Assembly: GCA_030425825.1 (NCBI GenBank)
Contig: JAUHZY010000002.1
Location: 1-64,000, forward strand
DNA from: Alphaproteobacteria bacterium
GTDB taxonomy: Bacteria > Pseudomonadota > Alphaproteobacteria > JAUHZY01
DNA length: 64,000 nucleotides
Direction: 5' to 3'
Below the pieces are notes generated by a model, which was given only the letters and a program-made list of their open reading frames with translations, made no database searches and was not told where the DNA came from. How positions within the stretch are numbered: position 1 is the stretch's first letter; each line of letters starts with the position of its first letter. A program made the position numbers and the translations under genes. This document shows positions 25,943 to 34,037 of this stretch, one piece after another.

Positions 25943-27259
25943 ATGAGATTGATTGGTCTTGAAAATAAGAAGTTTGCTGTTTTCGGACTGGGAAGATCAG
26001 GCTTGTCTTCGGCAATTCTTTTGCAGAGCAGTGATGCTAATGTTGTTTGTTTTGATGATGATTTGCACTCACGAAAAAAAGCACAAGAAAGCGGGCTTTA
26101 TGTTGAAGAGATTAATCTAGATAATAGTTTTGACTTTCTTCTTCTTTCCCCTGGTGTACCGTTGCGCTCTCAAAATCCACATCCTCTTGTTGCGCAAGCT
26201 CTCAATTTAGGTATTCCCATTATTGGGGATGTTGAGTTGCTTTATTACCTTCCCAAGCGCCCGACATGTATTGGCATTACGGGGACAAACGGTAAATCAA
26301 CAACAACAGCATTGTTGACGCATATTCTGACTTCGGCAGGCAAGGAATGTGCAATGGGGGGGAACATTGGTATACCCGTCGCTGATATGCCATCTATTGG
26401 TAAAGATGGATATTATGTTTTAGAGCTTTCATCTTATCAGCTAGATTTGCTAGACAAGTTTTTTGTTGATATTGGGGTTCTTATAAATATTACACCAGAC
26501 CATTTAGATCGCTATCTTTCATTTATGGATTATGCCCAATCAAAAATGCGCATTTTCCAAGATGCATCGACAAAGCTAATAGGGGTTGATGAGGACATCA
26601 CAAAAGAACTGGCAAACTCTTTAGACGCAATGACTGCTGTCTCTGTCCAAACCTCTTTTTCAGAAGGAATATTTGTGACTGATCAAGGATTGCTATATCA
26701 CGGCAAGCAAAAAGTCATGAATCTTTCAGGGTTTGAAAGGTTAGCAGGAAAGCATAATTGGCAGAATATTGCTTTTTGTTGGGGTGTTGCTCAGAAAATA
26801 GGTATTGATCAAGCCTCTTTTGAGAATGCTTTGCACAGCTTTAAAGGGTTGGTGCATCGACAAGAGTTTGTTAGGAAGATTGATAAAGTGTCTTACATTA
26901 ATGATTCAAAGGCGACCAATCCTGAGTCGACAGAAAAAGCTTTGGAGACATATGAAGATATTTACTGGCTTGCTGGTGGTCGGTCAAAAGCTGCAGGATA
27001 TGACATTTTAAAGCCGCACTTAGGTAACATTAAGAAAGCATATGTTTATGGTGAAGCGGCTGATGAGATTGCTGATTTTTGTCGTGAGAATAAAATTGAT
27101 TTTGTCATATGCGAGGCGTTAAGAGATGCTCTTCTCATGGCACACAAAGAGGTCAAAGAAGGGAATGTATTATTGTCCCCGGCATGTTCTTCTTTTGATC
27201 AATTTGAGAGTTTTGAGCATCGTGGAGATGTCTTTAGGTCGTTAGTGATGGCTTTGTAG
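25943..27259 (+). CDS. murD: UDP-N-acetylmuramoylalanine-D-glutamate ligase
   Basis: A 438-residue Mur ligase that adds D-Glu to UDP-MurNAc-Ala. The N-domain shows FGLGRSGLSSA, the ATP-binding loop is GITGTNGKSTTTALL, and the late domain has NDSKATNPESTEKAL and LLSPACSSFDQF. The gene starts one base after the mraY stop. Its last 18 bp overlap the convergent Sel1 lipoprotein gene. Confidence 0.97.
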   Translation: MRLIGLENKKFAVFGLGRSGLSSAILLQSSDANVVCFDDDLHSRKKAQESGLYVEEINLDNSFDFLLLSPGVPLRSQNPHPLVAQALNLGIPIIGDVELLYYLPKRPTCIGITGTNGKSTTTALLTHILTSAGKECAMGGNIGIPVADMPSIGKDGYYVLELSSYQLDLLDKFFVDIGVLINITPDHLDRYLSFMDYAQSKMRIFQDASTKLIGVDEDITKELANSLDAMTAVSVQTSFSEGIFVTDQGLLYHGKQKVMNLSGFERLAGKHNWQNIAFCWGVAQKIGIDQASFENALHSFKGLVHRQEFVRKIDKVSYINDSKATNPESTEKALETYEDIYWLAGGRSKAAGYDILKPHLGNIKKAYVYGEAADEIADFCRENKIDFVICEALRDALLMAHKEVKEGNVLLSPACSSFDQFESFEHRGDVFRSLVMAL

Positions 27260-27778
27260 TAATTCCTTGCGGCGATTCATTTTATAAATCATATCTATTG
27301 TTTCTTCTCCTTTATCTGCATATGAAAATTCAACGAGACCTTGCTTAACAGCTTTTATATAATATGTTTTTGCCTTTTCTTTTCTCCCTTCTTCCTCATA
27401 ATAATCTGCTAAATCACGTGAAGCGTATCCATCTCCCCAGTCGCTCGCTTTTTTAAGCCAAGCGATGCTTTCCTTTGATTTAGACATCAAAGAATAGAGT
27501 TCTGAAAGTGCAAAAGCAGCATCCTTATCATAATGGCTTGCTGCTTGTTTTAGCCATTTTGCTGCTTTTACATAGTTGGGAATCATATCTGGGCATCCAT
27601 TTAAATACATGACTCCTAAATAATAGGATGCGTTTTGCTGTCCTTTTTCTGCCAGTGGTTCCCAAAGACGGCGGGCTTTTGAGCAGTTGCCCTTGTCAAA
27701 AGCGTAAAGTCCAGACTGGAAGTCTCCGCAAGCGCAAAGTGTAAAAATAACCAAAAGAAAAGAAAAATAAGGTTTCAT
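27242..27778 (-). CDS. Sel1-repeat lipoprotein
   Basis: A 178-residue protein starting at the ATG at 27778, which places a lipoprotein signal (LCAC lipobox, Cys at about residue 18) at the N-terminus; the frame stays open a little further upstream but without a signal. At least three TPR-like Sel1 repeats follow, for example ASYYLGVMYLNG, AAFALSELYSL and ASRDLADYYEEEG. Sel1 proteins are scaffolds for protein contacts; no specific partner can be inferred. It is convergent with murD. Confidence 0.82.
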   Translation of the reverse strand: MKPYFSFLLVIFTLCACGDFQSGLYAFDKGNCSKARRLWEPLAEKGQQNASYYLGVMYLNGCPDMIPNYVKAAKWLKQAASHYDKDAAFALSELYSLMSKSKESIAWLKKASDWGDGYASRDLADYYEEEGRKEKAKTYYIKAVKQGLVEFSYADKGEETIDMIYKMNRRKELLQSHH

Positions 27779-27779
27779 A

Positions 27780-27809
27780 TTGATATTTGTAGGCTGAAAA
27801 GGGCATAAT
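27780..27809 (+). promoter_or_regulatory. Candidate promoter for the tRNA gene
   Basis: TTGATA and CATAAT separated by 18 bp, with the tRNA starting 37 bp further on. It lies in the short divergent gap between the lipoprotein gene and the tRNA. Confidence 0.35.
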
Positions 27810-27846
27810 ATCCAGATCAAATAACCAAAAACTAATGAAAAGCGTC

Positions 27847-27923
27847 GGGCCCGTAGTTCAGTTGGTTAGAACGCACCGCTCATAACGGTGTTGTCGGGGG
27901 TTCGAGTCCCTCCGGGCCCACCA
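27847..27923 (+). tRNA. tRNA with CAU anticodon (tRNA-Ile2 favoured over elongator tRNA-Met)
   Basis: A 77-nt tRNA folds cleanly: acceptor GGGCCCG with CGGGCCC, anticodon stem CACCG/CGGTG with loop CTCATAA, T-arm GGGGGTTCGAGTCCCTC, discriminator A and an encoded CCA. The D-stem reads GTTC/GAAC instead of the usual GCTC/GAGC, a paired change. The anticodon CAU is shared by Met and by the lysidine-modified Ile2 tRNA. C at positions 4 and 5 of the acceptor, paired with G, matches the TilS recognition set of Ile2 known from E. coli, so Ile2 is favoured. The initiator is ruled out because the first pair G-C is matched. Confidence 0.93.
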
Positions 27924-28153
27924 TAAAAAGTCAACTTTGTGCTTTATAGAGAGTATGCTTTCACAAGTTTTTGTGATCATCCCGACAAAGTCATTCCCTA
28001 TTAAAATCATGTAGCCGTCTTTATAACCTACATTGCTTCTTACAAATAACTGTTATTCCATAATCATCCATTTTTCTTTTTCGTTACCTTGTGGCAACAA
28101 GCGATTAGTTTGTTGTTGAATTTTCTCGTGTTTCTTTCTGTATAAACTTTCTT

Positions 28154-28169
28154 CGGCACGTATTTGGCA
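28154..28169 (+). promoter_or_regulatory. Candidate sigma-54 promoter for the flagellin genes
   Basis: CGGCACG-TATT-TGGCA matches the -24/-12 consensus TGGCACG-N4-TTGCW at the essential GG and GC with the right spacing. It lies 220 bp before the first flagellin. Flagellin genes of other alphaproteobacteria are often sigma-54 dependent. The rest of the 280-bp region between the tRNA and this leader holds no gene that I can see. Confidence 0.5.
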
Positions 28170-28215
28170 TCCAAAGCTCTATGAGCTTTGAAGTTCAAAT
28201 TATATGGAGAATAAC

Positions 28216-28392
28216 GTGCTGAAGATGTGCGCAAGACAGTTTGGAAGGAAAGAGAACATGGCAGATGTCATGGGCTTGCTCCTGCGTGCTGTTTTGTGTC
28301 TGCACACTGCCCCCATAGCCGAAGTGCGTAGCGCGTGGCACATTATCATCTCATCGCGAGATGTTGGGACAACATATGGAGGTGAGTCATGA
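28216..28392 (+). other. Possible leader reading frame ahead of flagellin 1
   Basis: A frame open from ATG 28204; GTG 28216 has GGAG at the right distance. It would encode about 58 residues and its TGA overlaps the flagellin ATG (ATGA). The last 25 residues are similar to the product of the short frame before flagellin 2, but the nucleotide changes between the two copies preserve RNA stems, so this may be an untranslated leader rather than a gene. Confidence 0.3.
28314..28388 (+). repeat. Flagellin leader repeat, copy 1
   Basis: A 75-bp segment directly before the first flagellin start, identical to copy 2 (29806-29880) at 69 of 75 positions. It holds a GTGC/GCAC stem (28324-28341), a CATCTC/GAGATG hairpin (28347-28363) and the ribosome site GGAGGT (28378-28383). 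Differences between copies mostly fall in the stems and keep pairing. Confidence 0.9.
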
Positions 28393-29777
28393 TCAATGAC
28401 ATTAAGCTCACCTCTGCGATGAAAAACAGTTTGTTGAACCATCAACAGATCAAGGATCTGACAGCGACTGTTGAGAAGCGCCTGGCGACAGGTAAGAAGG
28501 TTAATGACATTCTGGACGGTCCTGTTGAGTACTTTAAAGCGAAGGGCCTTTATGACAAAGCAGATGGATTGTTGAGGCGTAAAGACGATATTGATCAGGC
28601 GATTAGCACGTTGAAGGCGACACAGCATGGTATCACAAATGGTCGGATGATCATTGAGCAGGTCAAGGGCCTGGCCGAAGAAGCACGCACTGCATCTGCC
28701 GCACAGAGAGCTATTTTAGCGATGCAGGCTAATAAACTGCTGGCGGAATACGATGACCTTATTTATGACACAAACAAAGACGGTGTGAACCTGCTTATCA
28801 ACGAAAGCCTCTATGTAAACTTTGATAACTCAGGAACGGACTACTATTTACTTAACAACTCGTTCCGCGTTGATACGATGAGTTATGCGCAGTTTGAAGT
28901 TGTCGAATATTCCGATGCTGGACAAAGCGCGATTATTGGAAACTATAATGGTAGTGATAATTATTGGATCGGATTAAATGGTAACGAACCTGTCTTTAGA
29001 TGGGCAAGTGGCCCCGCATTCGCGCCAACAGGGCTCAACCTGACGACGCTTAGTAATTTCACATTACGCTTTGACGTTGTAGGTCCTAATGTCACAGCAA
29101 CGATTACAGCATCCGATGGCACGCAGCTATACCAAGACACACAAGCACATGGTGGATTGCAAAACACAGTTGCAGATATGTTTGGTGGGACGGCCCAGTT
29201 CACATCAGTCGCGCGCGCTTTTAATGGTGTTCTATCAGAAATTGATATTGATGGTGATGTTTGGGAGATGAACCCTCTACCAACAACGCTGACATCAAGT
29301 AATGGAAATACTGCCAACCAAATCAGTCCTAATCCTGCAGATATGATCTATAACGGGAATGCTACAAGCGACTTTGCAACCTCCCTTAATATTGAGCTGT
29401 CTGATGATACATCTCATACAATTGACTCTGTTGATATACGTACACAACAAATAGGGTTGTTCGGATACACATTCTCAAGCACAGGTGCGATTGAACAAAG
29501 TATCGCAGACCTTGACGCTGCCCTGAATAGGATAGACACGACTGCTGCCAGCTTTGCAACAGACTTTGCATTATTACAAACCCGCCTAGAGTTGACAGAA
29601 GATCTGATCAACACGCATGAAGAAGCCGGCGACAAACTGACACTGGCAGATTTAGAAGAAGAATCTGCTAACAGATTGGCCCTTGAGACACGTGAGCAAT
29701 TGAGCATTTTCTCAATGACGAACTCAAACCGATCAATACAGAACTTGATTGATATCTTGTTTGGAGGTGGGTCATGA
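28389..29777 (+). CDS. Flagellin with variable central domain (possible concanavalin-A-like fold)
   Basis: A 462-residue flagellin. Residues 1-138 are the N-terminal filament region of alphaproteobacterial flagellins (SAMKNSLLNHQQIKDLTATV, RLATGKKVNDILDGP) and residues about 335-462 the C-terminal one, ending SIQNLIDILFGG. Between them, residues about 140-330 form a strand-rich insert (DNYWIGLNGNEPVFRW, FNGVLSEIDIDGDVWEM) that reads like a divergent LamG/concanavalin-A-like jellyroll. In the filament this part would be exposed on the surface. The terminal regions are nearly identical to flagellin 2, while the inserts are not alike. The start has a strong GGAGGT site. Its TGA overlaps the ATG of the following short frame. 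Confidence 0.92.
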   Translation: MINDIKLTSAMKNSLLNHQQIKDLTATVEKRLATGKKVNDILDGPVEYFKAKGLYDKADGLLRRKDDIDQAISTLKATQHGITNGRMIIEQVKGLAEEARTASAAQRAILAMQANKLLAEYDDLIYDTNKDGVNLLINESLYVNFDNSGTDYYLLNNSFRVDTMSYAQFEVVEYSDAGQSAIIGNYNGSDNYWIGLNGNEPVFRWASGPAFAPTGLNLTTLSNFTLRFDVVGPNVTATITASDGTQLYQDTQAHGGLQNTVADMFGGTAQFTSVARAFNGVLSEIDIDGDVWEMNPLPTTLTSSNGNTANQISPNPADMIYNGNATSDFATSLNIELSDDTSHTIDSVDIRTQQIGLFGYTFSSTGAIEQSIADLDAALNRIDTTAASFATDFALLQTRLELTEDLINTHEEAGDKLTLADLEEESANRLALETREQLSIFSMTNSNRSIQNLIDILFGGGS

Positions 29778-29884
29778 TCAATGACATTAAGCTCACTTCC
29801 GCCCTCATAGCCGAAGCGCGTAGCGCGTGGCGTATCATCATCTTATCGCGAGATGTTGGGACAACATATGGAGGTGGGTCATGA
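29774..29884 (+). pseudogene. Remnant of a third flagellin start fused to the leader of flagellin 2
   Basis: A 36-codon frame. It starts with MINDIKLTSA exactly like a flagellin, with GGAGGT ahead of it, then jumps after ten codons into the 75-bp leader repeat, read in frame, and ends at a TGA that overlaps the ATG of flagellin 2. The simplest reading is that a flagellin gene between the two present ones was removed, leaving its first 30 bases. It could still act as a short coupling frame. Confidence 0.7.
29806..29880 (+). repeat. Flagellin leader repeat, copy 2
   Basis: Second copy of the 75-bp leader (see 28314-28388), with hairpins at 29816-29833 and 29839-29855 and GGAGGT at 29870-29875. 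Confidence 0.9.
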
Positions 29885-31314
29885 TCAATGACATTAAGCT
29901 CACCTCTGCGATGAGAAACAGTTTGTTGAACCATCAGCAGATCAAGGATCTGACAGCGACTGTTGAGAAGCGCCTGGCGACAGGTAAGAAGGTCAACGAC
30001 ATTCTGGATGGTCCTGTTGAGTACTTCAAAGCGAAGGGCCTTTATGACAAGGCGGATAGCCTACTGAAACGCAAAGACGATATTGATCAGGCGATCAGCA
30101 CGTTGAAGGCAACACAGCATGGTTTGACCAGTGGTCGTGTTATCATTGAGCAGGTCAAGGGCCTGGCCGAAGAGGCACGCACTGCAAGTGCGGCGCAAAG
30201 AACAGTTCTAGAAGCGCAGGCTAATAAACTGCTGGGTGAGTATAACAACCTTATTACTGATACGCACAAAGATGGGACAAACTTGCTTGTTGAAGAGGGT
30301 ATTGTTGCGACACTTGACGGTGTTGGCGACCAGGTGTTTTTACCACCGACAGGCGATATTGCAGAGACGACAGTGTCTGCGTGGGTTAGAACAACAAAAT
30401 CATCCTCAGAACAAATTTTATTTGTTGGAACAGTTCCTGCAGGAGAACAGCTTAGAATCACCACTGGCGGCGTTCTTCGAGGTCCTGATTCAACATATGG
30501 AAGTATAGTTATTAACGATGGGCAGTGGCATCATGTTGCAATGACCTTTGACAATGCAACCACACCTGGATCGCCAGAAGTACGACTTTACGTTGACGGT
30601 GTGCTGGATGGGCAAAAATCTATCAACCCAGCACTTGCAACAGCAAATGTTTCTTGGTTTGCCAGAAACAGTAGTGTCAATTATGAAGGAAGCGTGAGTG
30701 ACGCGACCGTGCATACAAGAGCTTTCTCAGACGCAGAGGTTCTTAACCTTAAGAATGGTGCCATTCCTGCATTAAATCTGCATGGCCATTGGCCGTTTGA
30801 TGATGGTGCAGGAACGACAGTAAATGATGTCTCTGGGAATGGTAATCACGGAACAATTCAAAATGCGAGTATTCCAAGCCCATTTTGGGATGAGGTGGGT
30901 GCGCCTGGTATTAATAACGCGAGTGAAGATCTGGATGTTGCTTTCTCTGATGACAGCATACATACGATTGAATCTGTTGATATCAGAACACGAAGTCTTG
31001 GTATCAGTACAATTGATTTTTCTTCTACAGGTTTAGACGCCACAATATCAAGCTTTGACGCTGCCCTGAACAGGATAGACACGACTGCTGCCAGCTTTGC
31101 GACGGACTTTGCATTATTACAAACCCGCCTAGAGCTGACAGAAGATTTGATCAACACGCATGAAGAAGCAGGCGATAAACTGACACTGGCAGATTTAGAA
31201 GAAGAATCTGCAAACAGATTGGCCCTTGAGACACGCGAGCAATTGAGCATTTTCTCAATGACGAACTCGCACCAGTCGATACAGAACTTGATTGATATTT
31301 TGTTTGGGGGATAA
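29881..31314 (+). CDS. Flagellin with central LamG/concanavalin-A-like lectin domain
   Basis: A 477-residue flagellin from the ATG at 29881; the frame is open a little upstream but this start matches flagellin 1 and has GGAGGT at 5 bp. Conserved N-terminal (1-138) and C-terminal (about 355-477) filament regions flank an insert at about 140-345 with clear Laminin_G_3/LamGL marks: VSAWVRTTKSSSEQILF, INDGQWHHVAMTFD, VRLYVDGVLDGQ, RAFSDAEVLNL and FDDGAGTTVNDVSGNGNHG. Such domains bind glycans or proteins, so the filament surface would carry a lectin-like module. It is probably co-transcribed with flagellin 1. No terminator is evident after it. Confidence 0.94.
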   Translation: MINDIKLTSAMRNSLLNHQQIKDLTATVEKRLATGKKVNDILDGPVEYFKAKGLYDKADSLLKRKDDIDQAISTLKATQHGLTSGRVIIEQVKGLAEEARTASAAQRTVLEAQANKLLGEYNNLITDTHKDGTNLLVEEGIVATLDGVGDQVFLPPTGDIAETTVSAWVRTTKSSSEQILFVGTVPAGEQLRITTGGVLRGPDSTYGSIVINDGQWHHVAMTFDNATTPGSPEVRLYVDGVLDGQKSINPALATANVSWFARNSSVNYEGSVSDATVHTRAFSDAEVLNLKNGAIPALNLHGHWPFDDGAGTTVNDVSGNGNHGTIQNASIPSPFWDEVGAPGINNASEDLDVAFSDDSIHTIESVDIRTRSLGISTIDFSSTGLDATISSFDAALNRIDTTAASFATDFALLQTRLELTEDLINTHEEAGDKLTLADLEEESANRLALETREQLSIFSMTNSHQSIQNLIDILFGG

Positions 31315-31453
31315 ACTCGTATCTTTTCTGCGTCTTTCCTATCACATGAGGCAGTCTTACATATTGATATTTTTTCTAATTTCTTGATTGATGTTGCGTT
31401 GCAATAGATAAAAAAGTAATCTTTTTAGTAGGAGAAATTTTTAGGAGGGTATA

Positions 31454-33004
31454 ATGGCTGCCGCAAAGAAGACAACATCAAAGTCTAAGAAGACACCAAC
31501 AAAAAAGAAAGTAACAGCAAAGAAAAAGGTGCCAGTGAAAAAGACTGCTCCTAAAAAAGCTGTAACAGCAAAGAAAAAAACGCCCATCAAAAAGAAAGTA
31601 GTAGCACCTAAAAAGGTTGCTGTTAAGAAGCCAGCGGCGAAAAAGCCTGTGGTTAAAAAATCTTTACCAACACCAACAGGGCAAGACAGCTTTACACTCA
31701 TTGATAATTCAAACGGCAAATCTTACACATATCCTGTTCTTCATGGAACGCAGGGGCCACGGGCTGTTGATGTGCGAAAATTTTACGGTGATACAGATGC
31801 TTTTCTTTACGATCCAAGCTTTACCTCTACGGCAAGTTGTGATTCGAAGATAACTTTTATTGATGGCGATAAGGGAGTTTTGCAGCATCGTGGGTACCCC
31901 ATTAATGAGCTAGCAGAAAAAGCATCGTTTTTAGAAGTTTCTTTTCTTTTGCTTTATGGCGAGTTACCGAATAAATCAGAGTTAGAGCAGTTTGAGCATG
32001 AGGTGACAATGCATACGCTTGTGCATGAGCGTTTGAAAGAGTTCTATCAAGGCTTTCCAAGAAATGCCCACCCAATGGCTATTATGTGTGGGACAGTTGG
32101 CGCGCTTTCAGCATTTTACCATGACAGCGTTGATTTTCACGATCCCTATCAACGTGAGCTAACAGCTATACGCTTGATGGCGAAAATGCCAACAATTGCC
32201 GCGATGTCTTATAAATACGCGATTGGGCAGCCATTTATTTATCCAGACAATACGTTGGATTATTCTTCGAACTTCTTGAAAATGATGTTTGCTGTACCTT
32301 GTGAAGAGTACAAAGTTGACCCTGTTGTTGCGAAGGCAATGGATAAAATATTTATTCTTCATGCTGATCATGAGCAAAATGCATCTACGTCAACTGTTCG
32401 TTTAGCAGGCTCTTCGAATGCGAATCCCTTTGCCTGTATTTCGGCGGGTATTGCTTCTCTTTGGGGTCCATCACATGGCGGCGCGAATGAAGCAGTTATT
32501 CATATGCTGGAAGAAATTGGTGATAAGAAAAATATCTCTGCTTTCATTAAGAAAGTGAAAAACCGCGAAACACGCCTTATGGGCTTTGGTCATCGTGTAT
32601 ATAAGAACTATGACCCACGTGCAGCTGTTATGCAAAAAGCTTGTAAAGATGTTCTGAAATCTTTGAAGATTAAAGATCCACATCTTGAGATTGCAATGGA
32701 GCTTGAAAGAATTGCATTATCTGATGATTTCTTTGTCGAGAAGAAACTTTATCCAAATGTTGACTTCTACTCAGGAATTATTTTGCGTGCTATTGGTTTT
32801 CCAACATCTATGTTTACAGTTCTTTTTGCACTAGCAAGAACGGTTGGATGGATTTCTCAGTGGAAAGAAATGGATGAAGATCCTGCGAAAAGAATTGGTC
32901 GCCCAAGACAACTTTATGTCGGTGAGAAACAGCGTAAAGTGACACCAATCAAGAAGCGTTCCAGGGATGTAATTCACCGCCAGATCTTGACTGATCGACG
33001 TTAG
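31454..33004 (+). CDS. gltA: Citrate synthase with histone-H1-like N-terminal extension
   Basis: A 516-residue protein. Residues from about 76 on are a complete type II (hexameric, NADH-sensitive class) citrate synthase, starting [19 protein letters not shown] and including [11 protein letters not shown], the active-site His regions [14 protein letters not shown] and [11 protein letters not shown], and [15 protein letters not shown]. It condenses acetyl-CoA with oxaloacetate. Residues 1-72 are almost only Lys, Ala, Pro, Val and Thr (runs such as [17 protein letters not shown]). An AGGAGG site 6 bp before the ATG supports this start, and no internal start exists near the enzyme domain. The last 56 bp overlap the convergent anmK. 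Confidence 0.97.
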   Translation: MAAAKKTTSKSKKTPTKKKVTAKKKVPVKKTAPKKAVTAKKKTPIKKKVVAPKKVAVKKPAAKKPVVKKSLPTPTGQDSFTLIDNSNGKSYTYPVLHGTQGPRAVDVRKFYGDTDAFLYDPSFTSTASCDSKITFIDGDKGVLQHRGYPINELAEKASFLEVSFLLLYGELPNKSELEQFEHEVTMHTLVHERLKEFYQGFPRNAHPMAIMCGTVGALSAFYHDSVDFHDPYQRELTAIRLMAKMPTIAAMSYKYAIGQPFIYPDNTLDYSSNFLKMMFAVPCEEYKVDPVVAKAMDKIFILHADHEQNASTSTVRLAGSSNANPFACISAGIASLWGPSHGGANEAVIHMLEEIGDKKNISAFIKKVKNRETRLMGFGHRVYKNYDPRAAVMQKACKDVLKSLKIKDPHLEIAMELERIALSDDFFVEKKLYPNVDFYSGIILRAIGFPTSMFTVLFALARTVGWISQWKEMDEDPAKRIGRPRQLYVGEKQRKVTPIKKRSRDVIHRQILTDRR

Positions 33005-34037
33005 TTGTCGACGGAAATGTAATAGGCTCATTCAAAATACTGCGGACGGCGAGGTATCCAAATGCCTGTGCTTCGAGTGCGTCGCCGTCTAGCCCTATGT
33101 CTTCAGCAGAAATGACGTTGGTGATTTCTTGCTCTAGATTCTTTTGCAATGTGAGGTTTTTCCGTCCGCCGCCACACAATACCCATAAAGCAGGCATCTT
33201 TGGCAAGTGTTGACAGCCCTTGACAATAGATTGTGTAGTCATTTGATTTAATGTTGCCATCGCATCTTCTGTTTCTAGATTTTCAACACTTTCTAAGGCT
33301 TTATAGAAATGATTGCGGTCTAAGGATTTTGGTGTAGGTTTATCAAAATAAGGGTCTGCCAAGAATTGACTTATTTTACTTTGTAGCGCCTTTCCTTGAG
33401 CAGCGCACCGACCGTTTTTGTCAAAAGCTTTTCCTGTGCGTGAGAAAAGAAAATCATCCATTAATGCATTTCCTGGCCCCATATCAAAAGCAATAAGTTG
33501 TTGGTCAGTGTCTACGTAAGTGATATTTGAAACACCACCTATATTGAGAAAGGCAATAGGGAGAGTCGCTTGAAGTGTGTTTGTTATAGCAGCTAGAAAA
33601 ACAGGGACAAGCGGTGCGCCCTGACCTCCATGCTTTATATCTTCTTGTCTTAAGTTGAAGATAACATCTATCCTTGTTTCTTGGGCCAGTAAGTCTGGAT
33701 CACCTATTTGTATTGAGCATTTTTCTTGTGGGTTGTGGTAAATTGTTTGTCCATGAAATCCGATCAAATCAATCTCTTTGGAGGTTAAATTTTCTTGGTT
33801 GAGCAACTCTTTGATTGCTGTGATGTGAGCGTGTGTTATTTCATGAGAAATATTCTGAGGAACAGATTTTTTTCCAAGATACTTACGTAATGTTTTCCGA
33901 AAGCCAGCAGAATAAGGAATAGTAAGTGCCCCGTGTGTCTTGATTACTTCCTTGCCGTCAGTGGTAATAAGCGCTGCATCAACACCATCCATTGATGTGC
34001 CACTCATCAGTCCAATCGTTTTATATAGTTTTGTCAT
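32949..34037 (-). CDS. anmK: Anhydro-N-acetylmuramic acid kinase
   Basis: A 362-residue kinase that phosphorylates 1,6-anhydroMurNAc during recycling of cell-wall material. It opens with [18 protein letters not shown], and has [36 protein letters not shown] and VLCGGGRKN. The start overlaps the stop of the upstream gene (ATGA type), so it is the last gene of a three-gene operon with the AsnB-like and GT4 genes. Confidence 0.95.
   Translation of the reverse strand: MTKLYKTIGLMSGTSMDGVDAALITTDGKEVIKTHGALTIPYSAGFRKTLRKYLGKKSVPQNISHEITHAHITAIKELLNQENLTSKEIDLIGFHGQTIYHNPQEKCSIQIGDPDLLAQETRIDVIFNLRQEDIKHGGQGAPLVPVFLAAITNTLQATLPIAFLNIGGVSNITYVDTDQQLIAFDMGPGNALMDDFLFSRTGKAFDKNGRCAAQGKALQSKISQFLADPYFDKPTPKSLDRNHFYKALESVENLETEDAMATLNQMTTQSIVKGCQHLPKMPALWVLCGGGRKNLTLQKNLEQEITNVISAEDIGLDGDALEAQAFGYLAVRSILNEPITFPSTTNVDQSRSGGELHPWNAS

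Noticed and set aside
27961-27976. Hairpin TCACAA-GTTT-TTGTGA as a terminator for the tRNA
   Set aside because: No T-run follows and the stem is only 6 bp.
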